Of a DNA stretch of 41,639 bases, positions 30,249 through 41,029 are shown piece after piece. The translations under genes and the position numbers were made by a program. Below the pieces are notes generated by a model. That model was not told the DNA's origin, ran no database searches, and saw only the letters and a program-made list of their open reading frames with translations. Positions within the stretch are counted from its first letter, which is position 1. The number at the start of each line of letters is the position of its first letter. The stretch comes from a virus, in the IMG/VR virus record IMGVR_UViG_3300044574_000014, positions 1 to 41,639 of that record; one strand, written 5' to 3'.

Positions 30249-32509
30249 TGCCTGCACAGTACCTGCTACCGTTTGTAAAAGGTCTTAATACTGACCAAGG
30301 TGTGATAACAGGGGATAGCGGGTTTACCCGTGACGAGTCTAACGTTGTCCTGCAAAAAGATGGATCTAGGAAAGTAAGGCTAGGCCTGGACTATGAGTCT
30401 AATATACTGCAAGGCCTTACTGGGACGACTATTAATACAACCGCCTTCACAAGTTACACATGGGAAGCTGCCGGGAACAAAGATAAAACATTTATAGTAA
30501 TGCAGCAAGGCTATAAATTGCATTTCTTTGACGCTGGTTCTAGCAGTATTATTGCCGGCTTTCACAGTACAATAGAATTGACAACTACACCTTACTATAA
30601 TACTACAACAGCCAGCGACTGCCGTGTAGAGTATGCACCTGGCAATGGAAGCTTGTTTATTGCTGGCCTTAAGTTTGAACCTTGCAGGGTTGGCTACAAC
30701 GGTACTACTCTTAATAAGGTTGACATAGTTATTGAGACACGTGACTACTATGGCATCCCTGACGGTGTAGAGCCGGATGCGAGGCCTACCAGTCTGTCTA
30801 ATGATAACAAGTATAACCTGTTTAACCAAGGTTGGTATCAGAAAGCTAATAACCGCAGTGGCACTGTAGTTAACGTTATTGATGAGTTCTATACAAAAGA
30901 GCTAGACTTTCCTGCTAAGATTTACCAGTGGTGGCGTGGCAAGCGTGAAGCTAACTATGGACAGTTCTTCTCTGAAGATTTACGTAACATTTACTCAGGC
31001 CGCCTAGAAGCACCTAAAGGCCATTTTGTAATTGATGTATTCAGACGTAATTACAGCAGGTCTGTGAAAACAAATACCACTACAAAGCAAGAGTTTTTCG
31101 GTAACAGCGTAAATGGCCCAGCTGCATTTAGCTATGGAAGCAAAGATGAAGAGCGTAACAGGCCAGCAGCTGTAGCTTGGTATGCAGGTAGGTTGTTTTG
31201 GGCTGGTGCTATTTCAGATATTGATGGTGCGCTAGCTAGTAGCCCTGACTTAACAGGCTACCTGTTCTATAGTCAAACAGTAAGGTCTGAGTTAGATTAT
31301 GGCAAATGCTACCAAGAAGCAGACCCTGCAAGTGAAGAAGACAGTGACCTTGTTGCCTCCGATGGTGGTTACATGGTATTCCCAGGTGCAGGCCGTGTAC
31401 AAAAGCTTGCTGTTATTATGGACAGTCTTATCGTGATGACTGACAAGCAAGTATTGGCTATACGGGGTGGCGATGCAGGCTTTACTGCTGAAGCACAACA
31501 GTCATACAAGATATTAGATGTTGGCATTGCAGGGCCAGGCTGTGCAGTTATAGCTGAAGGCAGCTTATTCTTGTGGGCTAAGGACGGCATTTACAGTGTT
31601 GGCTATAATGGGCAGTCAGGCGGCATATCAGCCCAGAACCTAAGCTCAGGTAAAATACAAGACTACCTTACTCAAATAAACCCTATACAACAAGCTTATG
31701 TGCAGTCTGTGTATGACTCACTCAATAAGAGAGTTAGCTGGTGGTACAATTCAGACAACAGCTTTAATGGAGTCATAGACACAGGCAAGTTGGTTACAGA
31801 GCTGAGTTATGATATACTGTTACAGGCTTTCTGTAAGAATGCCCTAGCGTCAAATAACAATTACCTTGCTACATCACCGTTCTATACAGTAAGCCCGCGT
31901 GTTAGCATTATAGCTAACAATGTTACTTCAGGTGCTGACACAGTTGTCTCAGGCTCAGACAATGTGACTGTAGGTGGTTCAGGTTATAGCTACACAGCTA
32001 ACAAAGTTTTTATGTTCCTTATCAATACTTCAACAAGCACGTTAGGTGTGTCTTACTACAAAAACACAGCTTACAAAGACTACGGGTTAACGACTTACAC
32101 TGCATTTCTGCAAGGGAATAACGACATACTTGGCGACGCAACAAGTAAGAAGTACCCTACATACTTTAGATGTCAGTTTAGGCGTACTGAGACTGCTTTC
32201 ATTAATAACGGTTCAGGCCAGCCTACACTAGACTTCCCTAGCAGCTGCAAGATGCAGGCTAAATGGGACTACAGCGACTCGGATAGCAGTGGCAAATGGT
32301 CTACTGAGCAAGAGATCTACCGCTTTACCCGCGCTTATATGCCAGGGGCAATAGGTGACGCTTTTGATTATGGGCAAGAAGTAATTACAACTAAAACTAA
32401 AGTGTTAGGTACTGGGCGCTCTTTGTCTATGAAGTTTTCAGCAGTAGCTGGGAAAGGTTTCCATTTACTAGGGTTTGGGTTTGAAGGGGTGGCTAATAAT
32501 GCGTTATAA
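30248..32509 (+). CDS. Tail tubular protein B (T7 gp12-like nozzle)
   Basis: This 753-residue protein begins MPAQYLLPFVKGLNTDQGV, like the start of podovirus nozzle proteins. It has the family features NRPAAVAWYAGRLFWAG near 306-322, MVFPGAGRVQKLAVIMDSLIVMTDKQVLAI near 373-402 and ISAQNLSSG. It forms the hexameric tail nozzle on which the tailspike sits. Length is close to T7 gp12 (794). It overlaps the next gene by 11 bases. Confidence 0.88.
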   Translation: MPAQYLLPFVKGLNTDQGVITGDSGFTRDESNVVLQKDGSRKVRLGLDYESNILQGLTGTTINTTAFTSYTWEAAGNKDKTFIVMQQGYKLHFFDAGSSSIIAGFHSTIELTTTPYYNTTTASDCRVEYAPGNGSLFIAGLKFEPCRVGYNGTTLNKVDIVIETRDYYGIPDGVEPDARPTSLSNDNKYNLFNQGWYQKANNRSGTVVNVIDEFYTKELDFPAKIYQWWRGKREANYGQFFSEDLRNIYSGRLEAPKGHFVIDVFRRNYSRSVKTNTTTKQEFFGNSVNGPAAFSYGSKDEERNRPAAVAWYAGRLFWAGAISDIDGALASSPDLTGYLFYSQTVRSELDYGKCYQEADPASEEDSDLVASDGGYMVFPGAGRVQKLAVIMDSLIVMTDKQVLAIRGGDAGFTAEAQQSYKILDVGIAGPGCAVIAEGSLFLWAKDGIYSVGYNGQSGGISAQNLSSGKIQDYLTQINPIQQAYVQSVYDSLNKRVSWWYNSDNSFNGVIDTGKLVTELSYDILLQAFCKNALASNNNYLATSPFYTVSPRVSIIANNVTSGADTVVSGSDNVTVGGSGYSYTANKVFMFLINTSTSTLGVSYYKNTAYKDYGLTTYTAFLQGNNDILGDATSKKYPTYFRCQFRRTETAFINNGSGQPTLDFPSSCKMQAKWDYSDSDSSGKWSTEQEIYRFTRAYMPGAIGDAFDYGQEVITTKTKVLGTGRSLSMKFSAVAGKGFHLLGFGFEGVANNAL

Positions 32510-32807
32510 CTTATACCAAGACAACGACGTGAAACTTGATGTAGAAGAATTTAGAGGAGTCGCCTACCTGCACTGTGAAGTACTTGGTAAGTTCACAGTA
32601 AGCCGTTACAAGAAATTCCTTGTAATATTTACGGCTGCCCTCGAAACTTTAAAGAGAAAGTATACAGCTGTTAGGGCTATGATCCAAGCTAGCAATAACA
32701 AACTTGCACGCTTTGCTGAGATGTTCCAATTCGAGAAGATAGGCTTTACCCCTAAAGAAGGGGACAGACCTTCTTACCACATATATGAGGTACAACGTTA
32801 TGGGTGA
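32499..32807 (+). CDS. Internal virion protein, T7 gp13-like with GNAT-type pattern
   Basis: This 102-residue protein starts MRYNLYQDNDVK at 32499, overlapping the nozzle gene. The central helix VSRYKKFLVIFTAALETL and the C-terminal MIQASNNKLARFAEMFQFEKIGF follow the acetyltransferase-like (GNAT) pattern seen in T7 gp13 and relatives. Those proteins aid assembly of the ejection core but are not known to act as enzymes. The order before a gp14-like gene supports the call. Confidence 0.7.
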   Translation: MRYNLYQDNDVKLDVEEFRGVAYLHCEVLGKFTVSRYKKFLVIFTAALETLKRKYTAVRAMIQASNNKLARFAEMFQFEKIGFTPKEGDRPSYHIYEVQRYG

Positions 32808-33315
32808 CCCGATAACTGCTGTTCTAGTCGGCTCTGCTGTACTTGGTGTAGGCAGTGCAAGTCAACAACGTAAAGCACAGAAAAAAGAAGGCCGCGAGCA
32901 GCAGAAGCTTGCAGCAATGGAAAACAATAGACGTATACGTCAAGCACAAAGAGAAACAAGGCGTGCCAGGGCTGTTACAGAAGCTCAAGGTAGTATGGCT
33001 GGGCAGTTAGGGAGCAGTAGCACTATAGGCGTACTAGGTAACCTTCAGAACCAACTAGCTAGTAATATTGAGTACATGGACAATGCGGCTGACTTAAGTA
33101 AGCGCGTACAGAATGCCAGGCAAAAGCAGGCTGACTGGGCTCTTGTCGGTCACCTGGCAAACTTAGCAGGCAGTGCAGCTTCCTCATTCGGCAAGCCTGC
33201 TGCCCTTGCTACCACTGCTGGCTCAGCAGCTAAGCCTGGTGTGCCTAGTGCTAACTATACAACAACCCCAGCAATACAACGACCAACAGTTAACAGTTCC
33301 AGCATTTACGGGTAA
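32800..33315 (+). CDS. Internal virion protein, T7 gp14-like
   Basis: This 171-residue protein starts MGDPITAVLVGSAVLGVGSAS, a glycine/alanine-rich hydrophobic N-terminus. It continues through a helical EQQKLAAMENNRRIRQAQRETR region, a serine/glycine segment and another hydrophobic HLANLAGSAASSFGK. T7 gp14 has the same layout and forms the outer-membrane part of the ejection channel. The start overlaps the upstream stop by 8 bases (ATGGGTGA). Confidence 0.75.
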   Translation: MGDPITAVLVGSAVLGVGSASQQRKAQKKEGREQQKLAAMENNRRIRQAQRETRRARAVTEAQGSMAGQLGSSSTIGVLGNLQNQLASNIEYMDNAADLSKRVQNARQKQADWALVGHLANLAGSAASSFGKPAALATTAGSAAKPGVPSANYTTTPAIQRPTVNSSSIYG

Positions 33316-33320
33316 AATTG

Positions 33321-36300
33321 ATGTCATACTTTGGTGATGAAGTAACGCAAGCTGATGTAGACTATATTTTCAATGATAAGCCGTACAGGCCTGTTGTAGA
33401 CTTGCGTGAGCAGTTCTATGCTGACCTAGCTACACGGCAACCGCAGGCCTACAGACGCATGCAGGATGAGGCAGCGGTAGGTGTAGATACTACCTACCAG
33501 ACCTTGACTGCTGATGCTACATCTGAACGTAAAGTAGCTTTAAACAAAGGTTTGCAAAGTGCCTTATTGGCTGCGCCTGTAGAAGAAGCTCAAGGTATTG
33601 TAGACAGCTTTTCTGACAAAGCTAACCAGCCCTTAACCATGCGTGAAATGTTCTTCGAGCAGCAAGGTATTGAGTTAAAGGACGACTTAGAAGTGGCCAG
33701 GAATCTGCTGTCTGAGACGTCTGCTAAAATACCTACCAACCTAATTAACCGCTCTAAAGCTAGAGCTACAACCAGCCAAATTGGGGCAGGTGCAGACCCT
33801 GGTAGTCTTATAGCTGAAGCAGGCAGGGAACAGACCTACTTTGAAGGTTCAGACAAGCAAAGCCAGCAAGCTTTCATACAAGAAGAGCAAGGTATAGCGT
33901 CAGCTCAAGGCGGCCTAACAAGGTCAATGTTCGCATTTACTATGGCGCGGATGTCACAGGCGGCTAAAGAAGTTACTGGTGAGCAATCTTTCTTGTACGG
34001 TAATGCAGTTGAAGCGCTGGCCAGCCATATCTATTACAGCACAGATCGCACTAAAGCTACAGAAGATGTTATTACTAGTGTACGTAAGCATAGTGGGCTG
34101 TTAGGTGAAAACGAGTTTGATGTAGCCTCTACGTTAGATTTAATTAACGAGTATGTCGGCAAGATTGATGACGGTACTACCGAAGAGTGGCGCGCTAAAC
34201 TACAAAACTTCATGCTTAACACCTTTGCAATATTAGATCTTGTGCCTGACTGGATGCCTAATCTTGGCAAGTCTGTAAAAACAGCTAAAGCTAATAGTGC
34301 TATGGCGCCTTTAGGCCGTGATATCACCACCCCTTTGGGTGACATAGCCGCAAATGACAAAGCTGCTGGTGACATACTAGCCAGCGCTGTATTGCAAGAA
34401 CCTAGCGGCCAAGCAGGTAACGTACTAGGGGTAACTAAAGAGCAAGCTGCTATAAACAGTGTACCAGGCTTTGAGTATGACGGCCTCCGCGTTGCTGGGC
34501 AAGACGGCACTAAAGAGCTTAAAGATAATGTAGCTGTGGCATTAGCTACTGCTGAGGACATGACACCTTCTGCGTTGTACCCGCTTGTAGATGCAGCTAA
34601 GCAGGAAAAGCAGTTAGAAGGTGTGTTAACACAATTACCTAAAGACGGCCAATTACCGCCTTACCAATCTGACCTGACTTTAAGTATTTTTAAGAAGTCT
34701 GACGATGGCTTTTTAAGGTATGGTTCTGTATATGGTAAAGCAGACGGCTCAAGCTTTGCCTCTTATGATGAGGCGTTAACAGCTTCACAAGGGATCAGGC
34801 AGCAGTTCGGTGCTGGGCCTTTTGAGACTGAAGGTGTGACTGTAATTGAGCGTGTTGGCGGGGGTAATACCTGGTCTACTATTAACGGTGCACCAACTGA
34901 AGGTGCAGAGTTTAAAGTGCAGTTAGATGTTAAGCAGCGTATGCATTGGGACACTGACCATGTAATACCTGAAGAAGCCATAACACCTGCCTTAGTTGGT
35001 ACAAGGTACTTTCAGAACATACACTCAACATTGGCTAGTGACTACGTAACAGCTTTGAAAGTGTCCAATGATCGTGCTGCCCTGTTACAGTCAGATATAC
35101 TACGTATAAATGAGCCTATATTTAAACTTAATGAGTTTAAGAAGCAAGGTGTGCTTAAAGCTATTATAGGTGGCGGTGAACAAGAACGTGTGTTTAATGA
35201 TACTGAGCTTGTTGCTCTGTATAAATTAGACCAAGATCAAATCCATGCCTACCACTCTGAGCGGGATATGTGGGATGTTATTCACCAAATAAAGAATAGG
35301 GAAGAGTATACTACCAAACTGTCTGAGGGGTATGTACGCCTCAAATCTGACGCAGATGACGGCACACAAGCTATTGATACTATGGGTAAGGCTGTTGACT
35401 TAAGTAACTTCGCTGGCGTAGAGAAGGTCGCTGTGATAGATAAAGGCCAAGTGACTGTGGTAACAAGAGCAGAAGCTGATCAATTCAGGCAGCAAGGCTA
35501 CCAAGCTTATGCTTTAGCTGACGTGTACACTACTGCTGGGGAAAAGCGTTATAAGTTTATGATGGCTAAGCCTACAGAGCATGTGCAACCATTGCCTAAG
35601 CAGATGCTGCCGTACCGTAAAGGGTACTATTACAAAATAAACAAAGGTAAGTACTTCATAGAGAAAGAGTTTCCAGGCGAACTTAATGGCGTGGCTCACA
35701 GTTTTAAGCGTGCTGTTGCTATTGCTGACAGCCCTGCTGCTGCTGAAATGGCAGTTAAGCAAGGTATAGGCACAGGTTATAAGGTAGACGAGAACCTTGT
35801 GAACAACCATGACTTCGCCAACTGGATTGAGATTAACACACCTACTACAGGCTACTGGTACTCTGCAAGGCAGCCACAAATGCCCACATACAGTGTGGAC
35901 ATGGCTAACCAATTGCAACGTGTTACCAGCAAGTCTGAAGACCCTTTGTCTGCGGCAGAGGCTGCTGCTGCTAAAGTTAGTAACTTTGTTGCATGGCGTG
36001 ACACAATCAAAGTATATGAGCAATTACACAAGAACACCTACCCTGAGCTTTGGACAAGTGATGGTGCAAGGTCTTTGTACTTAGGTATGCAGGCAGCTGA
36101 CAACACTGCACGTATAAGGGCTGCTAATGCTATGTTTGAGCACATGACCAGTTTGACAGGCTATGCTAGCCAAGTTGACGCTACTTGGAATAACTGGATG
36201 GTATCTATGGATAAGCTATTCAGTAACCACAGGTTAGGCCAACATACATCTAAGCTGTTCCTTGATGCAGGTGTTAAAGCTAACCCTGCAAGACTATTAA

Positions 36301-38066
36301 CTAGCGGGACTTACTACACACAAGTGGTTTCTGCCCCTTTCAGGCAGTTCTTACTTAATATTATGACGCCCACATTGTACGCAGGTGTTGCACCTATAAC
36401 CTGGGCTAAGTCTATTAAAGAGGCTTACTTTGTTTACGCCAAGCTGACAGGCGGGCACTTACCTTTACGCAGCGTGCAGATTGACAATGCATTACGTACC
36501 ACTAAAGGTGTTGTTGATGACATTACAGAAGTGGCTAGGCAATTTGTAAAGACAGGCAAGATAGAAACAGTAGACAGCCATGTACAGCTGCATAACGAAA
36601 TGCTAAAGGCCTTTAAAGGCGGATCTGACACTAAAGCAGAAGCACTGTTCAGGGAGTCTGTGAAGCCTTTGAAAAAAGTCGTTGGCTTTGTCAGAGAGCA
36701 GGGTGTTGTTAAAGGTGAGCTATTTAATAAAGTGTTTAGTTTTGTTTTCTCTAAGAACATGCTGCAAGCGGACAAGAAAGTACCACTAAAAGGTAACTGG
36801 TATGACAAGGCCAACTTAGAGCGTATCAGTAACAAGGCTGACCAGTTAGGACTGGACATGACTAAAGTTGGAGCTTATGCTTACCAAGGCGGACTTGCTA
36901 GACCTCTTACCCAGTTCTTAGGTGTTATGCACCAAGCTATGGGTGTATTGGTGCCTAAGATCCCTGGTGTAGTGCGTGGCAACAGAGCTTACGATGGTAA
37001 GCGTCCCGCTGTGCTACTTGGCCTTTTCGCTTTATGGGGTGCACAAGGCTTGCCATTCAGCCCTGACGAGCTTATCAATGGCGTACTAAGGCAGCAGCTA
37101 GAAGATAATGGCATTGACCTGTCTGTATTAGACAATGGCACATCATATGCTTTGATGGAAATACTACTAAGAGGTGCGCTGGGGGCTTCATTTGCTGAAG
37201 TTATGCGCCTCGCCACTGGCCAAGAAGAGTCTGTTACTTCTGAATTTAGCGAAGTTATCAGTCCTGTAGCTTCAGGAGCTAACCCGTTCGTAGAGCGCCT
37301 GCTTACATCTGAAGGCACTTTACTTGAGCTACTAGCTGGGCCTAGCTTGAACTTTGTGAATAATGTCAGCGCTGCTGCTACCAGTACCAGACTGCTAATG
37401 TATGGATATAAGCCTGATGAACTAAGTGTAGAAAAGCTTAAAGACATTGCAGTCACTTGGGCGGGTATCTTACCTAGCTTCTCTAATTATATGCAGGCTT
37501 CTGCCTCTATTAAGTACCAGCAGGTTGTGGATGACTACTACAGCTTCAGTAAGAAAGATGTAAGGTTACAGTCTAATATGGGTGAGCAGCTTATTAAGGC
37601 TTTTGTAGGGATTAAGCCAGGGAATGAGCAGACCTTCTACGACATACTTGGTGATAAGAAAAAGATGGAAGATGCAGCTAAGCATGACGTAGTTATCCTT
37701 AAAGGTGTGTGGTTGCGTATAGCTACAGATAACACATTGACAGATGAGCAAAAACAAGCTAAAATTGCAGGCATTAGCAGTGTGCTAAGTAACAACCAAT
37801 TATATAACAACAATATACTGGACACACTGGCAGTTGAGCTTGTCAACGACAGTACATTAGAGCCTATTGTTACTGCTTTTATCACCAAAAAACTACTAGA
37901 CACACCTGAAAAGTCTATAACTGCTACCGAAAGGGAGTTGGACAGGTTCTTCTTAGGTCACCCTTTAGTACCTAAAGAAACTCAGATAAAAATACGTGCA
38001 ATGGTTAAGACATACGCTGAAGACGCTAGAGCTGCAATAGAGTTAAATAATGCCACAACAAATTGA
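33321..38066 (+). CDS. Large internal/ejection protein (T7 gp16-like)
   Basis: This 1581-residue protein is the largest in the window, as gp16 (1318 residues) is in T7. It is helical, with conserved-looking stretches late in the sequence: LGVMHQAMGVLVPKIPGVV, LFALWGAQGLPFSPDELI and TSYALMEILLRGALGASFAEV. These resemble the C-terminal regions of gp16-type proteins of marine podoviruses. No lysozyme or transglycosylase motif is seen at the N-terminus, unlike T7 gp16. A separate virion lysozyme gene lies two genes downstream. The start is taken as the ATG at 33321, since the codon before it is TTG. Confidence 0.8.
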   Translation: MSYFGDEVTQADVDYIFNDKPYRPVVDLREQFYADLATRQPQAYRRMQDEAAVGVDTTYQTLTADATSERKVALNKGLQSALLAAPVEEAQGIVDSFSDKANQPLTMREMFFEQQGIELKDDLEVARNLLSETSAKIPTNLINRSKARATTSQIGAGADPGSLIAEAGREQTYFEGSDKQSQQAFIQEEQGIASAQGGLTRSMFAFTMARMSQAAKEVTGEQSFLYGNAVEALASHIYYSTDRTKATEDVITSVRKHSGLLGENEFDVASTLDLINEYVGKIDDGTTEEWRAKLQNFMLNTFAILDLVPDWMPNLGKSVKTAKANSAMAPLGRDITTPLGDIAANDKAAGDILASAVLQEPSGQAGNVLGVTKEQAAINSVPGFEYDGLRVAGQDGTKELKDNVAVALATAEDMTPSALYPLVDAAKQEKQLEGVLTQLPKDGQLPPYQSDLTLSIFKKSDDGFLRYGSVYGKADGSSFASYDEALTASQGIRQQFGAGPFETEGVTVIERVGGGNTWSTINGAPTEGAEFKVQLDVKQRMHWDTDHVIPEEAITPALVGTRYFQNIHSTLASDYVTALKVSNDRAALLQSDILRINEPIFKLNEFKKQGVLKAIIGGGEQERVFNDTELVALYKLDQDQIHAYHSERDMWDVIHQIKNREEYTTKLSEGYVRLKSDADDGTQAIDTMGKAVDLSNFAGVEKVAVIDKGQVTVVTRAEADQFRQQGYQAYALADVYTTAGEKRYKFMMAKPTEHVQPLPKQMLPYRKGYYYKINKGKYFIEKEFPGELNGVAHSFKRAVAIADSPAAAEMAVKQGIGTGYKVDENLVNNHDFANWIEINTPTTGYWYSARQPQMPTYSVDMANQLQRVTSKSEDPLSAAEAAAAKVSNFVAWRDTIKVYEQLHKNTYPELWTSDGARSLYLGMQAADNTARIRAANAMFEHMTSLTGYASQVDATWNNWMVSMDKLFSNHRLGQHTSKLFLDAGVKANPARLLTSGTYYTQVVSAPFRQFLLNIMTPTLYAGVAPITWAKSIKEAYFVYAKLTGGHLPLRSVQIDNALRTTKGVVDDITEVARQFVKTGKIETVDSHVQLHNEMLKAFKGGSDTKAEALFRESVKPLKKVVGFVREQGVVKGELFNKVFSFVFSKNMLQADKKVPLKGNWYDKANLERISNKADQLGLDMTKVGAYAYQGGLARPLTQFLGVMHQAMGVLVPKIPGVVRGNRAYDGKRPAVLLGLFALWGAQGLPFSPDELINGVLRQQLEDNGIDLSVLDNGTSYALMEILLRGALGASFAEVMRLATGQEESVTSEFSEVISPVASGANPFVERLLTSEGTLLELLAGPSLNFVNNVSAAATSTRLLMYGYKPDELSVEKLKDIAVTWAGILPSFSNYMQASASIKYQQVVDDYYSFSKKDVRLQSNMGEQLIKAFVGIKPGNEQTFYDILGDKKKMEDAAKHDVVILKGVWLRIATDNTLTDEQKQAKIAGISSVLSNNQLYNNNILDTLAVELVNDSTLEPIVTAFITKKLLDTPEKSITATERELDRFFLGHPLVPKETQIKIRAMVKTYAEDARAAIELNNATTN

Positions 38067-39837
38067 CCTCAATCAGATCCAATACCAAGCTACGCAAGTA
38101 AGGCCTGTTGATAACAGTGCCTTTGTAAATGCTACGAGCAATCTTATTGATGCTGGTGCTCTACTGCAAGAGCGTAGTGCTTTTAAGTCTTTGCAGAAAG
38201 ATGTGTCTGGCCTTGAGCAAGACTACCAGAACGAAAAGCAGGCAGATGCTACAGCTTTTGCTGACGTGCGTGCACAGCTAGCTAATGGCACTAAAGCTGA
38301 CAGCGACACAGCAGAACTGCAAGCACATGCTGTTAAGTTGGCTAACAAACTTAGGCAGGGCGGCAACAGCCTTGACTACGTAACCAAACTACAGCTAGCT
38401 ACTAAGCAAGCTAAGATGCGTGCTCCGTGGGCAGCAGACAAGCTAGAAGCAACTTTCCAGCGGTATGTGGGCAGTGAAGGTAGTAGTATGATATATACTG
38501 ACTACCAGGCTAGTCAAAAGCTGCAACAGCAATACCAGCAAAAGCTGCTTAGCGATGCCTCTGAAATGGGTTTACACCCAGCCGACCCTTTCTTAGAGCA
38601 GAAAGTATTGCAAGGTAAAGCTGAAGCCTACAAGTTAAAGACAGACATGCAGAAGATGCAGGCTGTTGGTGCGTCAGATGAGTTAGTGTCTAGGTCTGTC
38701 ATTAATGCATCTGTTACAGGTATTGATAACCAAATAGAGTCAGTTATATCAGCTGCTGTATCACAGTACGGTAGTTTAGATAAGGTGCCAGTAGAGCAGC
38801 AAGCTATGTACGTACAGCAACTTGCACAGCTGAAAGCTAATGCCCGCCTAGCTATTGAGGGTTCTGTTACACGCAGTGGGCTTATTAAGCCTGATAAAGA
38901 ACACCTTAACAGCATGGTGGCATCTTTTAATAGCAAAGTTGATCTGATGACTGACATGCTTAATGGCAAAGTATCTTCAGACATTATAAAGAATGGCTAT
39001 AGCATTGCTGAGAATGGCGTAATGCTTGATCTTTACAAGAAAGATGCCAACCTTTTCAAAGCTGTGTCACTTATGGCTAAAGCACCTAACACACCTTTCT
39101 CAACTTCTGTGCAGGACGCTAAGTTGGGTGGTCAGATGATTAACTTCATTAACGGCGAATATCCTACGGATGCCAAAGAACGCAATGCAACTGTGAGCGC
39201 AGTTACGTCAGCCATGCAGCATAAAGATACAGCACCAGAAACACAGGCACAGCTAGGTTCGGCTATTGTTGATGCCCTTGATAAGGGTGTGAGATCGCCT
39301 GGCACTATGACTGTGGCTGACAGAGACATGCTGATTGATGCATACCGTAACCCCAGAAATAAGCCTGTATTTGACAAAGACCCTAAATCCTTACAAGTTC
39401 TTGAAAGAGCTGTGCAACATAAGATGTACCAAGAAATCCCTGGTGTACTTAAGAGCCGCTATGAGCCTACAGAGTTGAAGCAAGTGCAAGCAACTGTCAG
39501 TACTAATGGTGCATTACAGTTTGTGCCGTTAAAGACAGACGGCGGTGACTTTAACAGAGCAAGTGCTATTGCCAGTGAACTAAATAAGCATGTAGCACCT
39601 AAAGTGAATAAGACATTAGACACTTGGTCTGCTTACAGTGGTGCACAGGGCAAAATAACAATTAACCCTTACGCCAAACTACGCAACATTATGCCTGTGG
39701 TAGGTGCTCAGGACGTAGTTATACAGCAACCACAGCGATCAGCAGCGCCACAAGCAGCGCCTGCACCTGAGCAGCCTAAAGTAAGGCGTGTTGTAAGGAA
39801 AGCTGACGGCAGTGGCTTTATGTATGGTGACCAATAA
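38050..39837 (+). CDS. Internal/ejection protein (T7 gp15-like)
   Basis: This 595-residue, glutamine/alanine-rich helical protein starts MPQQIDLNQIQYQATQ and then has IDAGALLQERSAFKSLQKD, typical of gp15-type core proteins. The C-terminus is proline/alanine-rich and basic (PKVRRVVRKADGSGF). It overlaps the larger core protein by 17 bases and the virion lysozyme start by one. The order (gp16-like before gp15-like) is the reverse of T7. Confidence 0.75.
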   Translation: MPQQIDLNQIQYQATQVRPVDNSAFVNATSNLIDAGALLQERSAFKSLQKDVSGLEQDYQNEKQADATAFADVRAQLANGTKADSDTAELQAHAVKLANKLRQGGNSLDYVTKLQLATKQAKMRAPWAADKLEATFQRYVGSEGSSMIYTDYQASQKLQQQYQQKLLSDASEMGLHPADPFLEQKVLQGKAEAYKLKTDMQKMQAVGASDELVSRSVINASVTGIDNQIESVISAAVSQYGSLDKVPVEQQAMYVQQLAQLKANARLAIEGSVTRSGLIKPDKEHLNSMVASFNSKVDLMTDMLNGKVSSDIIKNGYSIAENGVMLDLYKKDANLFKAVSLMAKAPNTPFSTSVQDAKLGGQMINFINGEYPTDAKERNATVSAVTSAMQHKDTAPETQAQLGSAIVDALDKGVRSPGTMTVADRDMLIDAYRNPRNKPVFDKDPKSLQVLERAVQHKMYQEIPGVLKSRYEPTELKQVQATVSTNGALQFVPLKTDGGDFNRASAIASELNKHVAPKVNKTLDTWSAYSGAQGKITINPYAKLRNIMPVVGAQDVVIQQPQRSAAPQAAPAPEQPKVRRVVRKADGSGFMYGDQ

Positions 39838-40556
39838 TGCCTGTTATAGAGTACGAAGGTCAGCAGTACGAATTCCCTGGAGATGCTAGTGACGAAGAGA
39901 TCTTTGATTTCTTAGGTAATGAGCCTGCCAGTGAAGCGCCTACTGACGACGTGCCAGAGCCTTTGCTGCCAGACGGTACATCAGACTATATAAAGCAAAA
40001 TGAAGGCTATAGAGCAAAGCCTTATAAGGACAGTTTAGGTATACGTACTGTAGGTTACGGGTTTAACTTACAAGACCAGTCCAACCAGGCATTAGCCCAA
40101 CGGCTAGGCGTTAAGTTTAATAAGCCATTAAGTGCACAGGATGCAGACAAACTTTTTAAACACAGCGTTATTGCAGCTGAAGACTCTTTACGGAACTTAG
40201 ACCCTGAGTATGACAACAGGCCTGATGGGGTTAAGAAAGCTTTACTTGATATGTCTTACAACCTTGGGACTAACCGATTAGGTGAGTTTGAAGATATGTT
40301 TACAGCTATTAAATCCGGGGACTATAAGCAAGCAGGCTTTGCAGTTACGAAGTCGCTATACGCGTCACAGGTGCCTGTACGGGCACGTAACAATGCCAAG
40401 CTGCTAATGCAGGCGGCAATGCAGGCAACCGAGCCGCGTTATACAGCACAGCAGCCTGTACAGTCTTACAGTGAAGGTGACTATGAAGACGAAGCTGGTA
40501 ACCAGTTCTATGTAGACTCTAATGGCCAGGTTAACCCAGCCAGGTATGCACCATGA
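39837..40556 (+). CDS. Virion-associated lysozyme (GH24, T4-type)
   Basis: This encodes 239 residues. Residues 1-27 ([20 protein letters not shown]) form a short N-terminal module common in phage virion proteins. A GH24 lysozyme domain follows with the catalytic pattern E56-x8-D65-x5-T71 ([16 protein letters not shown]), VGYGFN after it, and [17 protein letters not shown] near 142-158. A linker and acidic tail end the protein. Placed right after the ejection proteins and not near the endolysin, it probably opens the cell wall during DNA entry. It overlaps its neighbours by 1 and 4 bases. Confidence 0.88.
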   Translation: MPVIEYEGQQYEFPGDASDEEIFDFLGNEPASEAPTDDVPEPLLPDGTSDYIKQNEGYRAKPYKDSLGIRTVGYGFNLQDQSNQALAQRLGVKFNKPLSAQDADKLFKHSVIAAEDSLRNLDPEYDNRPDGVKKALLDMSYNLGTNRLGEFEDMFTAIKSGDYKQAGFAVTKSLYASQVPVRARNNAKLLMQAAMQATEPRYTAQQPVQSYSEGDYEDEAGNQFYVDSNGQVNPARYAP

Positions 40557-41020
40557 CAAGTCCAGTAGGCAAGCTAACTAAGATAGTACATAAGCCTGGC
40601 ACTAAAGGTGACCAAGGGCCACGCGGCTTTGATGGCCTGCCAGGCCCGCAAGGGCCTATAGGCAAGCAAGGTATACCTGGCTTACAAGGGCCGCAAGGCG
40701 AGCCAGGGCTAACCCCTGAGCATGAAGTGCAACAAGGTATGGTTAGGTTTAAAAAGCCTGACGGGTCTTGGGGTCAGTGGGTACAGCAAAGGCCTGGTAC
40801 AGGCAGTGGTGGGCACCCGCCTTACCTAGTTAAGTACCACGCTATAACTACTAATAACTGCCGTATAACACGTGACTCACTTGTGTGGGGCAATAACATA
40901 TTCGGGGTACGCTATGCAGGTGCAATAACAATATACATACCGCCAGCAGCAGACGTACAACAACTTATGTTCTTTAAAGATGAGTTAGGCACAGCAACAA
41001 TAACACTAACAGCAAGCTAG
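40553..41020 (+). CDS. Collagen-like tail or fibre protein
   Basis: This encodes 155 residues. From about residue 16 to 53 there are twelve uninterrupted Gly-X-Y triplets ([19 protein letters not shown] and on to GEPG), which form a trimeric collagen-like stalk. They are followed by a [10 protein letters not shown] segment and a beta-type C-terminal knob ending TATITLTAS. Such proteins occur as phage fibres or tail appendages. It overlaps the lysozyme gene by 4 bases. Confidence 0.8.
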   Translation: MTSPVGKLTKIVHKPGTKGDQGPRGFDGLPGPQGPIGKQGIPGLQGPQGEPGLTPEHEVQQGMVRFKKPDGSWGQWVQQRPGTGSGGHPPYLVKYHAITTNNCRITRDSLVWGNNIFGVRYAGAITIYIPPAADVQQLMFFKDELGTATITLTAS

Positions 41021-41029
41021 GACACAACA

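Noticed and set aside
40600-40720. Tandem DNA repeat at the collagen-like segment
   Set aside because: The regularity is explained by Gly-X-Y coding and is not an independent DNA repeat.
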